Shown here: positions 23,530 through 33,965 of the stretch, one piece after another | Layout of the letters: each line of letters opens with the position of its first letter | How positions within the stretch are numbered: position 1 is the first letter of the stretch | NCBI GenBank assembly: GCA_028564705.1 | Contig: JAPXFQ010001794.1 | Coordinates: 656,001-720,000, forward strand | Source: Apricaphanius iberus | Lineage: Eukaryota > Chordata > Actinopteri > Cyprinodontiformes > Aphaniidae | Length of the DNA: 64,000 bases | Direction of reading: 5' to 3' | Translations under genes and position numbers: made by a program | Notes under the pieces: generated by a model | The model's input: the letters and a program-made list of their open reading frames with translations, nothing else | Database searches by the model: none | Told to the model about the DNA's origin: nothing

Positions 23530-24600
23530 AAGGGTTATTTGAAAGATCCCAGCTGGAATTATCCTAACAGTTCAGTTCAGGTTCCACCAATGAAGCTCAG
23601 GTTGATTCAATCCCTGCAGAGGAAAGGAAAGAGGCACGTTCTTCTCCCAGTCTGAGAAAGACTTATTAATGCAGCCTATGAGCATCATAATTACATCATA
23701 ACCAATAAGGGGAACAGCAGCTGCTTTGGGTTATAATGTTGCTACACGGACGGTTTAGAGTGTGACACAGTGAGCGCTGAGAACAGCTTCTAAATTCATT
23801 TTAATAAATCATATTAGTTGGTTGGGGAGGAAAAGATAATCTGGAGTCTGTTGGGAATTATTAAAACCAGAATATAACAGGAAATACCTGACAGGTTAAA
23901 TGTGTTAAAACATGATTTAAAGTGACAGTGTGTAGTTTTTGCAGTGCATTTTTGAAAATAGCCATTAAAATATTATGTAATAATAATTACGTAAAGCGCA
24001 TTAAATGCAAAATATTGCCGATATTGTAAAATATGACTTTAAAAATCAGTTTTAAAATACATAGGCGCGGGTCCTCTTTTTAGGGGAAAGCCGTATTAGA
24101 TGACGTCTTTACTTCTACAAGAACCCGGATGGACAAAGCACACGGAACAAACCCGCTATTGAAACATTGATTTCCCCTGATAAATTCAAAAAAGTTTCAC
24201 CATAAATACATTTTTACCTCTTGGCTAGTTCCAAGCGATCGTCATGTTGCTGCAAATAGATCATTCTCAGGGAATTGAGCGTTTGAAAACAGCACTAGTT
24301 GGACCTCCATTGTTGAGTTTCTTACTCCAAGACACAGATACCGCATGCTTGTCATAATTTAGGTGTGCACTGCCCCCTACTGGCCGAAAATTACACACTG
24401 TGCCTTTAAGAAAGGATGAAAAAATCCTAAACTAAACTAAATAAGAACAGATTTAGGTCTTTAAAATGCAAAGTTACATACTTTTTACTACAAGTCTACA
24501 GTATTTTCACAGATTTCGAGAGGACAGCATGATCATTTTGTGGCTCAATCTTAGGCAAAAAGTGATTTATTTGTAATTATTAATAATGTTTGGTGTCAGG
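23530..24600 (-). repeat. Dispersed repeat R, copy 2 (inverted, split by a TTAA element)
   Basis: Reverse complement of the repeat at 7330-8835. The part 23530-23916 matches 8366-8835, and 24410-24600 matches 7330-7539 more weakly. In both copies a TTAA element sits between CATCCTTTCT and the CATGTTTTAAC side, but the inserted elements differ. Confidence 0.75.
23917..24409. mobile_element. TTAA-flanked MITE (Kolobok/T2-like), second family
   Basis: TTAA at 23917-23920 and 24406-24409. Left end: TTAAAGTGACAGTGTGTAG. Right end, read inverted: TTAAAGGCACAGTGTGTAA. About 490 bp, with no coding content. It is a different family from the MITE at 7540-8365, although both use TTAA and occupy the same place in repeat R. 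Confidence 0.8.
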
Positions 24601-24924
24601 ACAGACATGGGGGAAACAAAAAAGTTCTGGCAGCAAGGAAAGATTAAATACAGTAATGTTCTTCAAAACGGTAAAAATAAAATCTAATTAGAAGAAGATT
24701 TTAACAGATAAAACCTACATTGGATAATTGAACCACCAAACAGAAAACTGCAGCTGCTGCAAACGATTTATTTTACTTCACATTTACGTATCCTGCTTAT
24801 GGAGCAGGCTGGTCGGGGGGCTTGTGTTGCCATGGTGAATGGGCGGGACTTTAGGTTAGCCTCGCTTTGAACAGGGATGGTTAAAGGTTAAAGTAAGCCT
24901 GGCTTTAGAGATTAGCTTGCTTCG

Positions 24925-25050
24925 TGGAACAGCTCTCCGTAGGAAAGAGAGACCAATTAACTCTTCAGATCTGCGCCTGGAGAGAACCCACAACATGGCT
25001 GAGATTCGAACCCAGAACCTTCTTGCTGCAAGGCAACAATATGCATCTCC
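24925..25050 (-). repeat. SINE-like dispersed repeat with tRNA-like box
   Basis: Minus strand reads ttgccttgcagcaagaaggttctgggttcgaatc, then a gttctctcc..gg phrase. This is the start of a very common fish repeat that carries a tRNA B-box-like GGTTCGAATC. A second, plus-strand copy is at 33855-33965. Confidence 0.65.
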
Positions 25051-27189
25051 ATGAAGACCTTAATAACTGTTATTTTATGTATATTGTTCCAACATTTGGG
25101 TACTATGACTCAACTAATATTATTTATATCTAACCTTGTTCTGGGTTTCTGTTAATCTTTTGTCTCGTTCCGTTGTGCAGCTGGAAGGTTTTATGTTATA
25201 ACTTTTTCATTCTCACACATTTGTGCATAACTGAGGCAACGAGGTAGCAGCTGATGAGCATCTCATAGGTCCAAATAACACCTGAACTTTGACCCCAAAA
25301 CCCAGAGGAGTTGAAAAAGAGGCTTGATGGATGCAGAGAAGAACCAGAGAGCAGAGAGAGAAGGAGGAAGTTCAGACAATCTCCTCCATCAACGATCATT
25401 TCATCTAATCCAACATCTTTCGGCCAGACAGAGTAAAAGTTGGTGTGGAATATCGTCTCCGTGACTCTTTGAAAATGATTTGAATAAGACATTTAATTCA
25501 TTTTTGGGGGGGAAATTAAGCATTTTTTGTTGAGTTTGAATTGACAGCATCTTTTAAAAGTGTTCGCTCTTTTGAACTTTTCACAATTTGATACGTTACA
25601 GCTGAAAACCTGAAGAAACCTAATCAGAACTGACACAATATCCCATTTTAACATTTATTTCAATGAATAAAAAAAACTCTAAAAAACTGTGCTGTGCATT
25701 TGCATTCAGGCCTTCTGGGTAAAAACTCTGGAGATCAACATTCAGCTGGAATTGCAGCTGCAGGTGTTTCGTCTCCAGCTGCTTTTCACATCTAGACGCT
25801 GACAATGAACCCCAGCAAGTAGTAAATCATGGTAAAACGACAAATAGATATTGTAAATCCTGGGCCCGCAGGGAGCCGATCCAAGCATTGAGTGGATTAA
25901 CCCAACATGGTCCTGGAGAGTGGAAGGAAACGACCTAAAGAAAGGCTGCGGCGCTGGGAATCCACAGGATGAGACGATCCTAGCACGTATCAGGTGCTAA
26001 CGGCGCCCTTCTCGCTCTCCTCGTAATCCCTGCAAATAAAGGCCTCTAGTGCCAAAACATAGTTGCAGTGAAAATGTCAGTGTTAGACTATTAATGTTAA
26101 CCATAAAGTAGAAAAATAAATAAATAAAACATCAATTTAGGATTATTCCTCATCTGCTCTTTTTATTTTTTGATATAAAGTGGGATGATAATTTGTTTCA
26201 CATCATGACCGGTTCTAAAGACGCAGATTCTTACAGCAAATCTGTGCCGTCTGTGATTCCGCCTCTGAGGACAGTCTTCTGATGATAGCAGCGAGTATCA
26301 TGAGCTCATCTCCCAACAAGATCTGAAAAGCCTTAGATCCCAATTTTTTCCCCTCCCCAGAGCCGTCGTCTGAAAAGGCCAAGACTTATTTCCATATTTA
26401 TTGTGCTGCATCGTTCCTCCAATGAATAAATCAAAGCTGCAGCTAATAGCCTTCTCCAGAGCCCTTAATAAATCTCTGCTTTAACGCACATCATTAGCTG
26501 CTTGCTTGCATGTGAGGCGGCTCAAAATGCCACCAGTACTTTGTTTTAATTTCCTTAACAGTCATTTCCTAACCTTGATTCTGCAGCACGTCCCTCTTTC
26601 TTCTGCTGGGGTCTCTGCCACTCTTCCTGATTAACACCAGTGTGCTCAGCTAATTAGGACGTCCACAGGTGGGCAATTAGGGGAGTAGATGTGAGACAAG
26701 GTAACGGGTCGGGGACGCGTTTCCTTTGATTGTGGGATGTTGCTCTCATATCACCAACATCTCCTCTGAAGCAGTCATTACGAGCCTCTAAAACTGCTAA
26801 TTCTAACAAACAAGGAGCTTCAAACTTCATAATACGTCTAATAACCCAGCAGGCTGTAGAACGACGTCAGGAGTCGGGTTTTTCTCACAATGCGTGACCT
26901 AAAACCTTCCAGGGAAGGAGGATATGATTCAAGGAATGTTGGCCTTTAATGGAAACTTTTCTAGAGTTTTTATTTTTATTTAATCATTAAAAAATATAAG
27001 TACACCTCGATAAATATTCAATTCCTTATAATTCCTAGGAATGAAATCCAGAGAAATTCCACCCAATATGTGGCTTCTAACTTGCATGAACCTATACATG
27101 TTTGATATTAGAAAGCTGAGAGTCTTCTGATCACAATGATGTATGTTGGACGAGGAAACAATCATAACTGTAGCCACAGTTCTTGAGGT
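25051..27189. other. Unassigned, possibly with conserved non-coding sequence
   Basis: No supported gene. Repeat features are absent from about 26200 to 26720, where words such as tatttccatatttattgtgctgcat, ctaatagccttctcc and cttaataaatctctgc give the even, AT-moderate look of vertebrate conserved non-coding elements. That is an impression only. Frames at 25196-25492 - and 25620-25805 - are not recognisable. Confidence 0.4.
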
Positions 27190-27420
27190 AAGACTCAAAC
27201 CATCCAAGTTCTGCAGCAGAGAGTCCGACTCAGCTCTCCAGTTGTTCCAGTAGTATTTTATGATCATCAGGGTGTCAAACGCTGCGCTGAGGTCCAACAG
27301 AACCAGCACTGAGGTTCTACCACAGTCTGTGTTTATGAGGAAGTTATTGAAAACTTTGACTAGGACAGTCTCTGTTCTTTAGGCCATCAGGCGGAGGTCG
27401 AGGGGTGGAGTTTACGCTTG
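27190..27420 (-). pseudogene. LINE reverse transcriptase fragment
   Basis: Minus strand gives NFLINTDCGRTSVLVLLDLSAAFDTL, the RT motif A region of CR1/L2/Rex1-type LINEs (LLDLSAAFDT). The normal continuation (VDHxILL) is degraded. Only about 70 codons remain, without motif B or C. Confidence 0.75.
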
Positions 27421-27469
27421 CACCGAGTCTCTGGACTCATCAGTTTTGGAAACTTTTTGAATGAGGGAT

Positions 27470-28050
27470 TCTGGGTTTTTTCTACCTGGACCTTATTTTT
27501 TAAACAATTTTTATGTTTTTTCACTCATCCTAAGAAGTTTGAGCCGTTCAGCAGTATTTATACTGATCAGCGTATATCTGTAGAACGGGAGTGCTGTGGG
27601 CAGTAGAAATGCTGCCTGTAATCAGGTTTAATCTGCCCCTAACGCTGTAATTTTATCATGTTTATATGTTTATCCTTATACTTACGAACGCCTCGGAATT
27701 TTGTTTCGGGCCGATTTGGGAGCTTAACATTAAAACAAGAATAAAACACTGGATGAATCTGCTGCAGTAAAACACAGACTCGTATTCCTGCTGTGGTGCA
27801 ATTATGTATTACGTCCAAATCGGCCTGGAAGAAAATACAGAAGCACTTTGGAGGCGTTTGTAAATTAAGGCGTTTGAGGCAAATTAAACCTTATTACAAC
27901 AAAATGTGGACTGCCCTATAAGCACTCCTGTTCTACGGATGTCCACTGATGGAGGAAGTGGATATAAATACTGCTGAACGACTCAGACTGGCGCCAAACT
28001 TCTCAGGATGAGTGAAAAAACATAAAAATCAAGGTTAACAAAAAAAAACA
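27470..28050. mobile_element. Foldback MITE with long inverted ends
   Basis: The left arm at 27475-27660 (tttttcactcatccta, gaagtttgagccgttcagcagtatttata, gtagaacgggagtgct) is repeated inverted at about 27885-28045 (agcactcctgttctac, ataaatactgctgaacgactcag, caggatgagtgaaaaa). The left arm and centre are shared, in direct orientation, with the middle of the hAT element at 9235-9690. No target duplication was determined. Confidence 0.7.
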
Positions 28051-29684
28051 GAATTCTTGATGCTGATTTTAACATTTCAGATATTGTTTGGGGTTTTTTC
28101 ACCCTGAAACTGATTATGTGGTTCAGTAGGAGCATTTTTTTTTCTCTGAGAGTCATATTTCCAATTGGAGAATATCTGTAGTTACGTTGCACTGCGGTAT
28201 AAAACGACACGATTCGATGCATCACAGCAGTATTGCTAACAGATCTTTACGACTGAACCACGAGCAGATGATGTGAGATAGAAATGAGTGGACTGGGGCG
28301 GTACGCAGGGCTCAGTGTAGGAAATGGCTCTGTGAATGGGGTCCACACTGAATATGTCCCGTTTTTCATCTTTTAGACCATTTTCCTGTTTCTCCACCCT
28401 TTCCTGCTAGGATTATTGTCATTTCGCATACGCCAGGCGCACAGACGCCATCTGTGTTTCCATCTTCATGAAGCCTGTGTGTAGGAGGCCCATAATGGAA
28501 CATCTGCATGAGTGGAGGCCGGGGAGAGGAGAGCTACGTGGAAGCAGAGAGGCTGGAGCTCAGCTTGGTGGGGCCAAATGAATCATTTTAATATTAAGCT
28601 CTTTGGTGGTGATACCCGCCTGGCTCGTGGCGTGGCTCAGAGAAAAATGACACAGAATGCAGCCGATTCTTTGCTCACCAGCAGCAGCTCTGAGGGGAAA
28701 CAGGTCTGAATGCACAAACAGAAGCACAACTCTTAAATAATTCAAACACAGGGGGGGGAGAAGAGAAAGTTTTTCCTTTGGATGCAAAAACTCCTGGCGT
28801 TGTTCCTCTCCTCGTCTCCTGCAGGGAGCTGCTGCTCAGGCAGGTAGGAGAAAAGCGACTCTCTGCAGAGAGAAGGGAAGCTCTACAACAGCCACCAGTC
28901 GGCTCTGAGGCTGTGGGATCTGCTCGTTCTTCAGAGAATATCAATGTAAACTCAGACTCACTTCCACCCAGTTTCAGCTCACCGCCTAGCTAAAAGCAGG
29001 AGGCTTTTTTTAGTTTTTATCTTTCCACTCACGGCATCTCAGGAGTATTTCTTCTGATGTGTTCAACTTGATTTAATGAAACACAATCCTCTTCCGTCCA
29101 ACTCCCCTAGCACAAATGTAAGCAGATGCTTTTTGGATTAACAAAGATTGTGATAAAATTAAAATCACATTTACTTACGGTAGGACAGCTGCTGATTTGG
29201 CTGTGGGAGCGCAAGGTTGCCCCCCAAAACTGTGTCTGGGTGGCATTCAGACAGTCCACGCCTTTTACTGGGTTAAATATAAATGCATGTTTTCTATTTA
29301 ATCAGTGCTGCATGTATGTTTCTTTTCTAATTGTATCTCACTAATGTTTCATCATTCTTAGGGATTATTTTTCACAAGGACAACAGAGAAGAGAAAAAGA
29401 CACTAAAATGAGCTTTTGCATATAAATTCATGTTAAAGCAGCCCGATGTAGTTCTATTTGTTTCCAAAGTCAAGAAACCTGAGAAAAGTTGAACACAGGG
29501 GAACCAAAAATGCTGTAGCGTGATGTGGTGGATTAACGTAATGATAGCAAAGTCTCTAGTTAGCATTTAAGTTAAAAAAAGTTACATTTTCACAGAATAT
29601 TATGATTTATGGATGAGAAAGATGGGAAGAGACCCTACTGAGATTTAAATCTTTTTTATTGTTCTCCACACTGGAGAGTGAAAC
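28051..29684. other. Unassigned stretch
   Basis: No recognisable gene or element. A G-run lies at about 28752-28759. The overlapping + and - frames at 28512-28993 are in GC-richer sequence but resemble nothing I know. Confidence 0.4.
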
Positions 29685-30177
29685 CTTTAGAGATGTCCAA
29701 ACGTTTCACTACTAGGGCCAAAATTATCAGGTCAAAAGTGCCCATGGGCCACAAAAATCCGATTTTTTATGTAAAATTAGTGTTTTTTTAACTGCTTAAC
29801 AATAAATTAAACTGGTAATATTTTAATGAAACACATGAAGTAGAAAAAGGATTTTAAAGGATTGTAGATTCAAAACACTGGGCTTTTAAGCTTTGCCATT
29901 TTAAAATAAATCCTTTTCAAATAGTTTTCAAATATTTAAAAACCATAATATAGTTTTCAAATAAAAATGCTAACAATCTTTTTTTTCAGCAGAAAGAACT
30001 GGATTTTGGTCACTTTTTCTTTGAACAAAGTTATTATTTTTAGCTATGTTTGGTTGTATGTACATCTGCTTTTGCGTTAGTTGTTTAGACAATGAAATTA
30101 GGAAGAAACCACAAAAATATGATGAATTATTTTTGACTCCTTTTAATTTGTCGACAAAAATTATGCTCTAATAAAGG

Positions 30178-30525
30178 AAAGGCAAGGCAATTTTATTTAT
30201 ACAGCACACCTTTTACACAAATGGTAATCGAAGGCCCTTTACATGATTCAGTGGTAGAGAAACCAAATACATGATAAAAATAAGAAAATTAAAACAGATC
30301 ATTAATAAAACAAAAGGCATTTAGTAACTGAAGCATGAAAAATAAAATGTATGTGACAGATTTAAAAACAAATAAAACATAAGAATAAAAAGAGATGTAA
30401 AAAAAGAAATTGATATTGTATAAAAGAATATAGATTAAAAACGTATAAAACACAATCAATTAATCCATCAATAAAAGAACATATTTAAGCAAAACAATAT
30501 AGATTAAAAAAACTCTCCATCTGAA
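30178..30525 (-). repeat. LINE family B 3' tail
   Basis: aaggcaaggcaattttatttatacagcac, then ccctttacatgattcagtggtagagaaaccaaa, matches the tails at 18050-18240 and 48034-48130. It is inside the hAT element. No coding part is present. Confidence 0.8.
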
Positions 30526-31160
30526 TAAATTCAATTCAGTTTATTTATATAGCGCCGTTTCACAACAGATGTCATCTCAAGGCACTTTACAAGAAGAGTT
30601 ATTACAATACAATGTTTAATCTAGAAATTAGAGAACCACAGAAGATTGCGTCGTGTAATTCTCAGCAATCCCTCACACTGAGCAAGCATGAAGCGACAGT
30701 GGAAAGGAAAAACTCCCTTTTAACAGGAAGAAACCTCCGGCAGAACCAGGCTCAGCACAAGCGGTTATCTGCTGAGACCGTCTGTGGTTTGGAGAATACA
30801 TAACAGAGACACAGAAAGAGCAATAGAACTGATGCAGAAGTTTGTTGCAGGACGTGGAGAACTTTCCGTCACTGCAATGCCATCTTAGTCAGGGTCGTCA
30901 AGCAGGGCGGGTCAGGAGCACCTACTGTAGGAAGAGATAAGAGAAAACAGGTTAGCGCTTGAATTGACAGCACATCATGCAGTTGGGGAGAAGTAGGAGA
31001 GAAAGTAGGAACAGACCCTAATAATGTCCTCCAACAGCCTAAAGCAGCATAGCTACTAACATTAACCTGTCTCCTAGCTACTAGGAGACCTGGCTACTAA
31101 CACTCTCTACTTGGCTTACATTAATCTATCTCTACGTAGCTACTCTACCTCTTCTAAATA
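30525..31160 (-). repeat. LINE family A 3' tail
   Basis: tcagtttatttatatagcgccgtttcacaacagatgtcatctcaaggcactttac, followed by the ACTGAGCAAGCATG block, is the tail seen at 61-769. It directly abuts the family B tail. The tagctactaggagacctggctactaacac part is a local duplication of short words. No RT sequence remains. Confidence 0.8.
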
Positions 31161-31445
31161 AATCATTTGAGCTGTGGTGTTACTTGCAGAAAGTACCGAT
31201 CCTGGTGGTCAACAGCCGTCCAAAATCAGTCCGAGGGCCGTAAATGGCCCCCAGCTGCACTTTGGACATCCCTGGTTTAGAGAAAACTATGATTCAGAGG
31301 AGAAAATTCTGGTAGCGTTCAGTTAGATGACCCTTTGCTGGAAGAAAATGATCTAAAATGTTGTTCAGATATTTTTCTAATTGAAATATAAGAATAAGAT
31401 GAATATATTTAACTTGTATAAAGAGGATTGTTAAAATGATGTGTA

Positions 31446-32010
31446 AGGCTGCAACGATTCATCTATTAAGTCGACAAACTCGATTATAAAAAAGCCCCGA
31501 TTACTGGTTTGTTGCTTCGATGATTCGTTTGATTAATGTGGCGCATTAAATTAAAATGCGCCCGGAACTTTAAAACTTTCAACAGTTTGGGAGCATTTTA
31601 AGTTAAAAAAGACTGACAACACAGACGTGGTACAATGTGTGCATTGCCAGGAGGAGCAAGCCTATCACTGCAGCACTTCGACCATGCAGCAGCACTTAAC
31701 AAGAAAGCATCCAGGAGTAAATCTAACAACCAAACAACCAGAAACAAGGTAAAAGGCATACGTTTGTTTGCTCCACATAATATATGTCCCATTTTTCAAA
31801 CGCATAGAGAGTCAATAAAAGATTCCACCAAACAGCGAAGGGTGGACCGCGTTATAGCAAAGGAGCTACACAGGCTAACTGCATTTTTCCATCTTGAAAC
31901 GGGTACCAGGGACATTTCAGGACTCCGCCCTGTAGCTGACTACCAATCTTTTACAAAACATGACATCTACTGCAGAGAATGCTGTGATAGAAAGAAAGAA
32001 AGATGAATGC
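31446..32010 (+). mobile_element. hAT transposon relic with BED finger
   Basis: ggctgcaacgattcatctattaagtcgacaaactcgatta at 31448-31487 matches the typical fish hAT end gggctgcaacgattaatcgat. A BED finger follows in the sense direction (31585-31752). Further downstream, peptide phrases such as VDRVIAKELHRL and ETGTRDISGLRPVADY sit in another frame and may be the next transposase segment. The right end was not found. Confidence 0.65.
31585..31752 (+). pseudogene. BED zinc finger of hAT transposase
   Basis: Fifty-five sense codons without a stop: VWEHFKLKKTDNTDVVQCVHC, later TSTMQQHLTRKHPGVN, ending in TAA at 31750-31752. The zinc ligands C-x2-C and H-x4-H (HLTRKH) and the leading VW.HF are all present, so the finger itself looks intact. 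It lies in a different frame from the 123-codon frame at 31635-32006. Role in the family: recognition of transposon ends. The rest of the transposase is lost or frameshifted. Confidence 0.85.
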
Positions 32011-32829
32011 ATGAGAAAGTGGAGTGATTCAAATAATATTCTGTTCAGATACTGATGCAGAAACTTTGCTGGGAGCAGAAGTGGCTGTTAGATCAGTGCA
32101 GGTAAAGAAATCAGGTTTGGTGGGGACAAACCCGTCAGTCATAAATATTGCTGGGGACACGTCCCCGGCGTCCCCGGTTAAAATGACGCCTATGCTTATG
32201 GCTCCAGTTCTGACCTCAGCGCTTCCAGTTTCCTCAATCAGCTGCGTCACCAAAGGAGACGTTTATTTCGTCTCTCATGATGGATCAACTTCACTACAGA
32301 CATGTAGACGCTGGATCATGAATCAGAGAGCATTTCTGGTTTGACTAGGAGTCATTTTTTAGCCGATGCTGCAGATGTTGGGATGAAAGAAAAGGTAAAA
32401 TACTCAGCATCTGCTTTCTCCTTCACTTGGCTCAGACATAAAGAAAAACGGTTAAACTTAATGCTGAAAATGAAAAGCACCCACAGACATCTTGGTGGTC
32501 TGGCTGTTGACTTCCTCCCTGAGTCATTTGTCTAAGCAGCTGCATGAACTGCGTCATGTCCGCTCTACTAGACTTTGGGTCATTCCTCACCTTAAAATTG
32601 TTTCATAATCCTGGAGCGAAAACCCAGATGAGACTGATAACGTGAGCAAAGAGAAATCCATCGTTCTCACTGCGACATTTTCTCTGCATCCCCAGCACCG
32701 ACGGGATCCCTCAGCCTCTAAAAACAATACGTCTAATTTCATGTTTTATACTTTTTTTTAGGTTAAAAATAACATTTGGCCTTGGGCATTCAGAATGAGA
32801 TATATTGAACATTTTAACAGTTTGCAGTC
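32011..32829. other. Unassigned stretch
   Basis: tattgctggggacacgtccccggcgtccccgg near 32146 resembles a phrase common in fish repeats, but I cannot assign it. Opposed frames at 32024-32344 + and 32029-32253 - are not recognised. Confidence 0.35.
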
Positions 32830-33085
32830 CATGTGTGTTGAATATTTCCTTGTTTTTTAGGTACCTTTCTTCCAATAGCCACATTCTGTTTTGTGAGCCG
32901 ATCGTTTATTTTGACGTTGCTTCCTTTCAGCTTTTTAACCTGCTCCATGAGAGCCATTTTGTGCTTCCTATTGACTAATCTTGCTATCACAGCTTGTTTT
33001 TCACTCTTGTTTCTTCGAGGCAGCAGGTGGAAGGCTTCAGAGATGCAAGGATCCAGTTCGTCAGCCTTTGTCTTGAGAAAGTTTG
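32830..33085 (-). pseudogene. LINE ORF1-like fragment
   Basis: Minus-strand reading gives KYFCGTNFLKTKADELDPCISEAFHLL, then KQAVIARLVNRKHKMALMEQVKKLKGSNVKINDRLTKQNVAIGRKVPKKQG (written here in parts). The pattern I-x-x-x-F-x-L, V-I-x-R-L-V-N-R-x-x-K, then INxxLTxxN is what I recall from ORF1 (RNA-binding, coiled-coil) proteins of some invertebrate and fish LINEs. There are about 80 sense codons. Upstream frames (e.g. 32987-33172 -) are out of phase. Other RNA-binding origins cannot be excluded. Confidence 0.55.
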
Positions 33086-33850
33086 TTCCACAGAAGTACT
33101 TTCTTCCTCATAATGCTGTTGACCATTATCGGTGTTAGCCTCCACCGCTCGGACGTATGTTTGGGGTTTCATTCGTAGACAAATGACGATGACATCTTCA
33201 GTCAGGTGTACTGCTCTAATTCTGCCAATTTTGTCTTCATCAACACCAGATGCTTCCCCTTTTCAGCGTTCTGTGGGTGCAGAGCCTTTACTTCCTCCAC
33301 CAGGATGTAAATGCTGATCTGCTGCTTGTCATTAAACCCAGGGATTTTCGGATATCTTCTCCTTCCTCGGCTCTCACCCCCTTCTTTACCCCCATATTAT
33401 TACATATATTACTTTGTGTTGTGACTAATTGTACCAAATTGGGGAAACTGCTGCTGGAAAGCTGCTGCCAGGTCTGAAAATTATGTCTAGAAGTCTAGAA
33501 ATTCATCTAACAAAAACAGCAAAACTTTAGTGTGGAAAATGGAGTTTTGTTAAATCCATAAAAAAATGAGTCTGGTATCAGGATGCATATGTTTTTATGA
33601 TGTTGTCTAATTGGCCTATTAAAGATAGTTGTGTTCTTCCGCCTACGATAGTCTGCTGAAGTGTCAGCTGCTTTTATTTTCAGGATCAGAAGCTAAAAAT
33701 ATTGAGAGCTGCTGCTTTAATCTGAGGTCGAATAGAATCAGACTTTTTTTAAAGTGATAAATGCATGAAACACATTAACAATTCTGATGCAATGCAGTAC
33801 ATTTTTTTTTTTTTTGGGGGGGGGGGGGGGGTATTGCTTTTTTTCCTTCT
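33086..33850. other. Unassigned with homopolymer tract
   Basis: A T-run followed by a G-run at about 33801-33831 is the only clear feature. The upstream part may be more of the LINE ORF1 remnant at 32830-33085, but I could not read it. Confidence 0.45.
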
Positions 33851-33965
33851 GGAAGATCTGCATGGTGGAGAAGTTGCTAACATTGCTGCCTTGGAGCAAA
33901 ACTGGTTCCTGGGTTCAAATTCAAACCAGGACCGTTCTGTGTACATTTTCATGCACCAGTTTTCA
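33851..33965 (+). repeat. SINE-like dispersed repeat with tRNA-like box
   Basis: gcatggtggagaagttgctaacattgctgccttgg, then cctgggttcaaattc, is a diverged plus-strand copy of the repeat at 24925-25050. The phrase GGTTCAAATTC stands where the B box is expected. Confidence 0.6.

Larger units (their letters stand above)
29685..31282. mobile_element. hAT element (GGGATGTCCAAA ends) carrying two LINE tails
   Basis: Left end agagatgtccaaacg (29689-29703) and right end ctttggacatccctg (31260-31274) are inverted. The same family occurs complete at 55849-56332. CTTTAGAG (29685-29692) and GTTTAGAG (31275-31282) may be an imperfect 8-bp target duplication, though the left copy would overlap the expected terminus. 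The host element is about 480-600 bp; the extra length is the LINE tails at 30178-30525 and 30525-31160. Confidence 0.7.
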
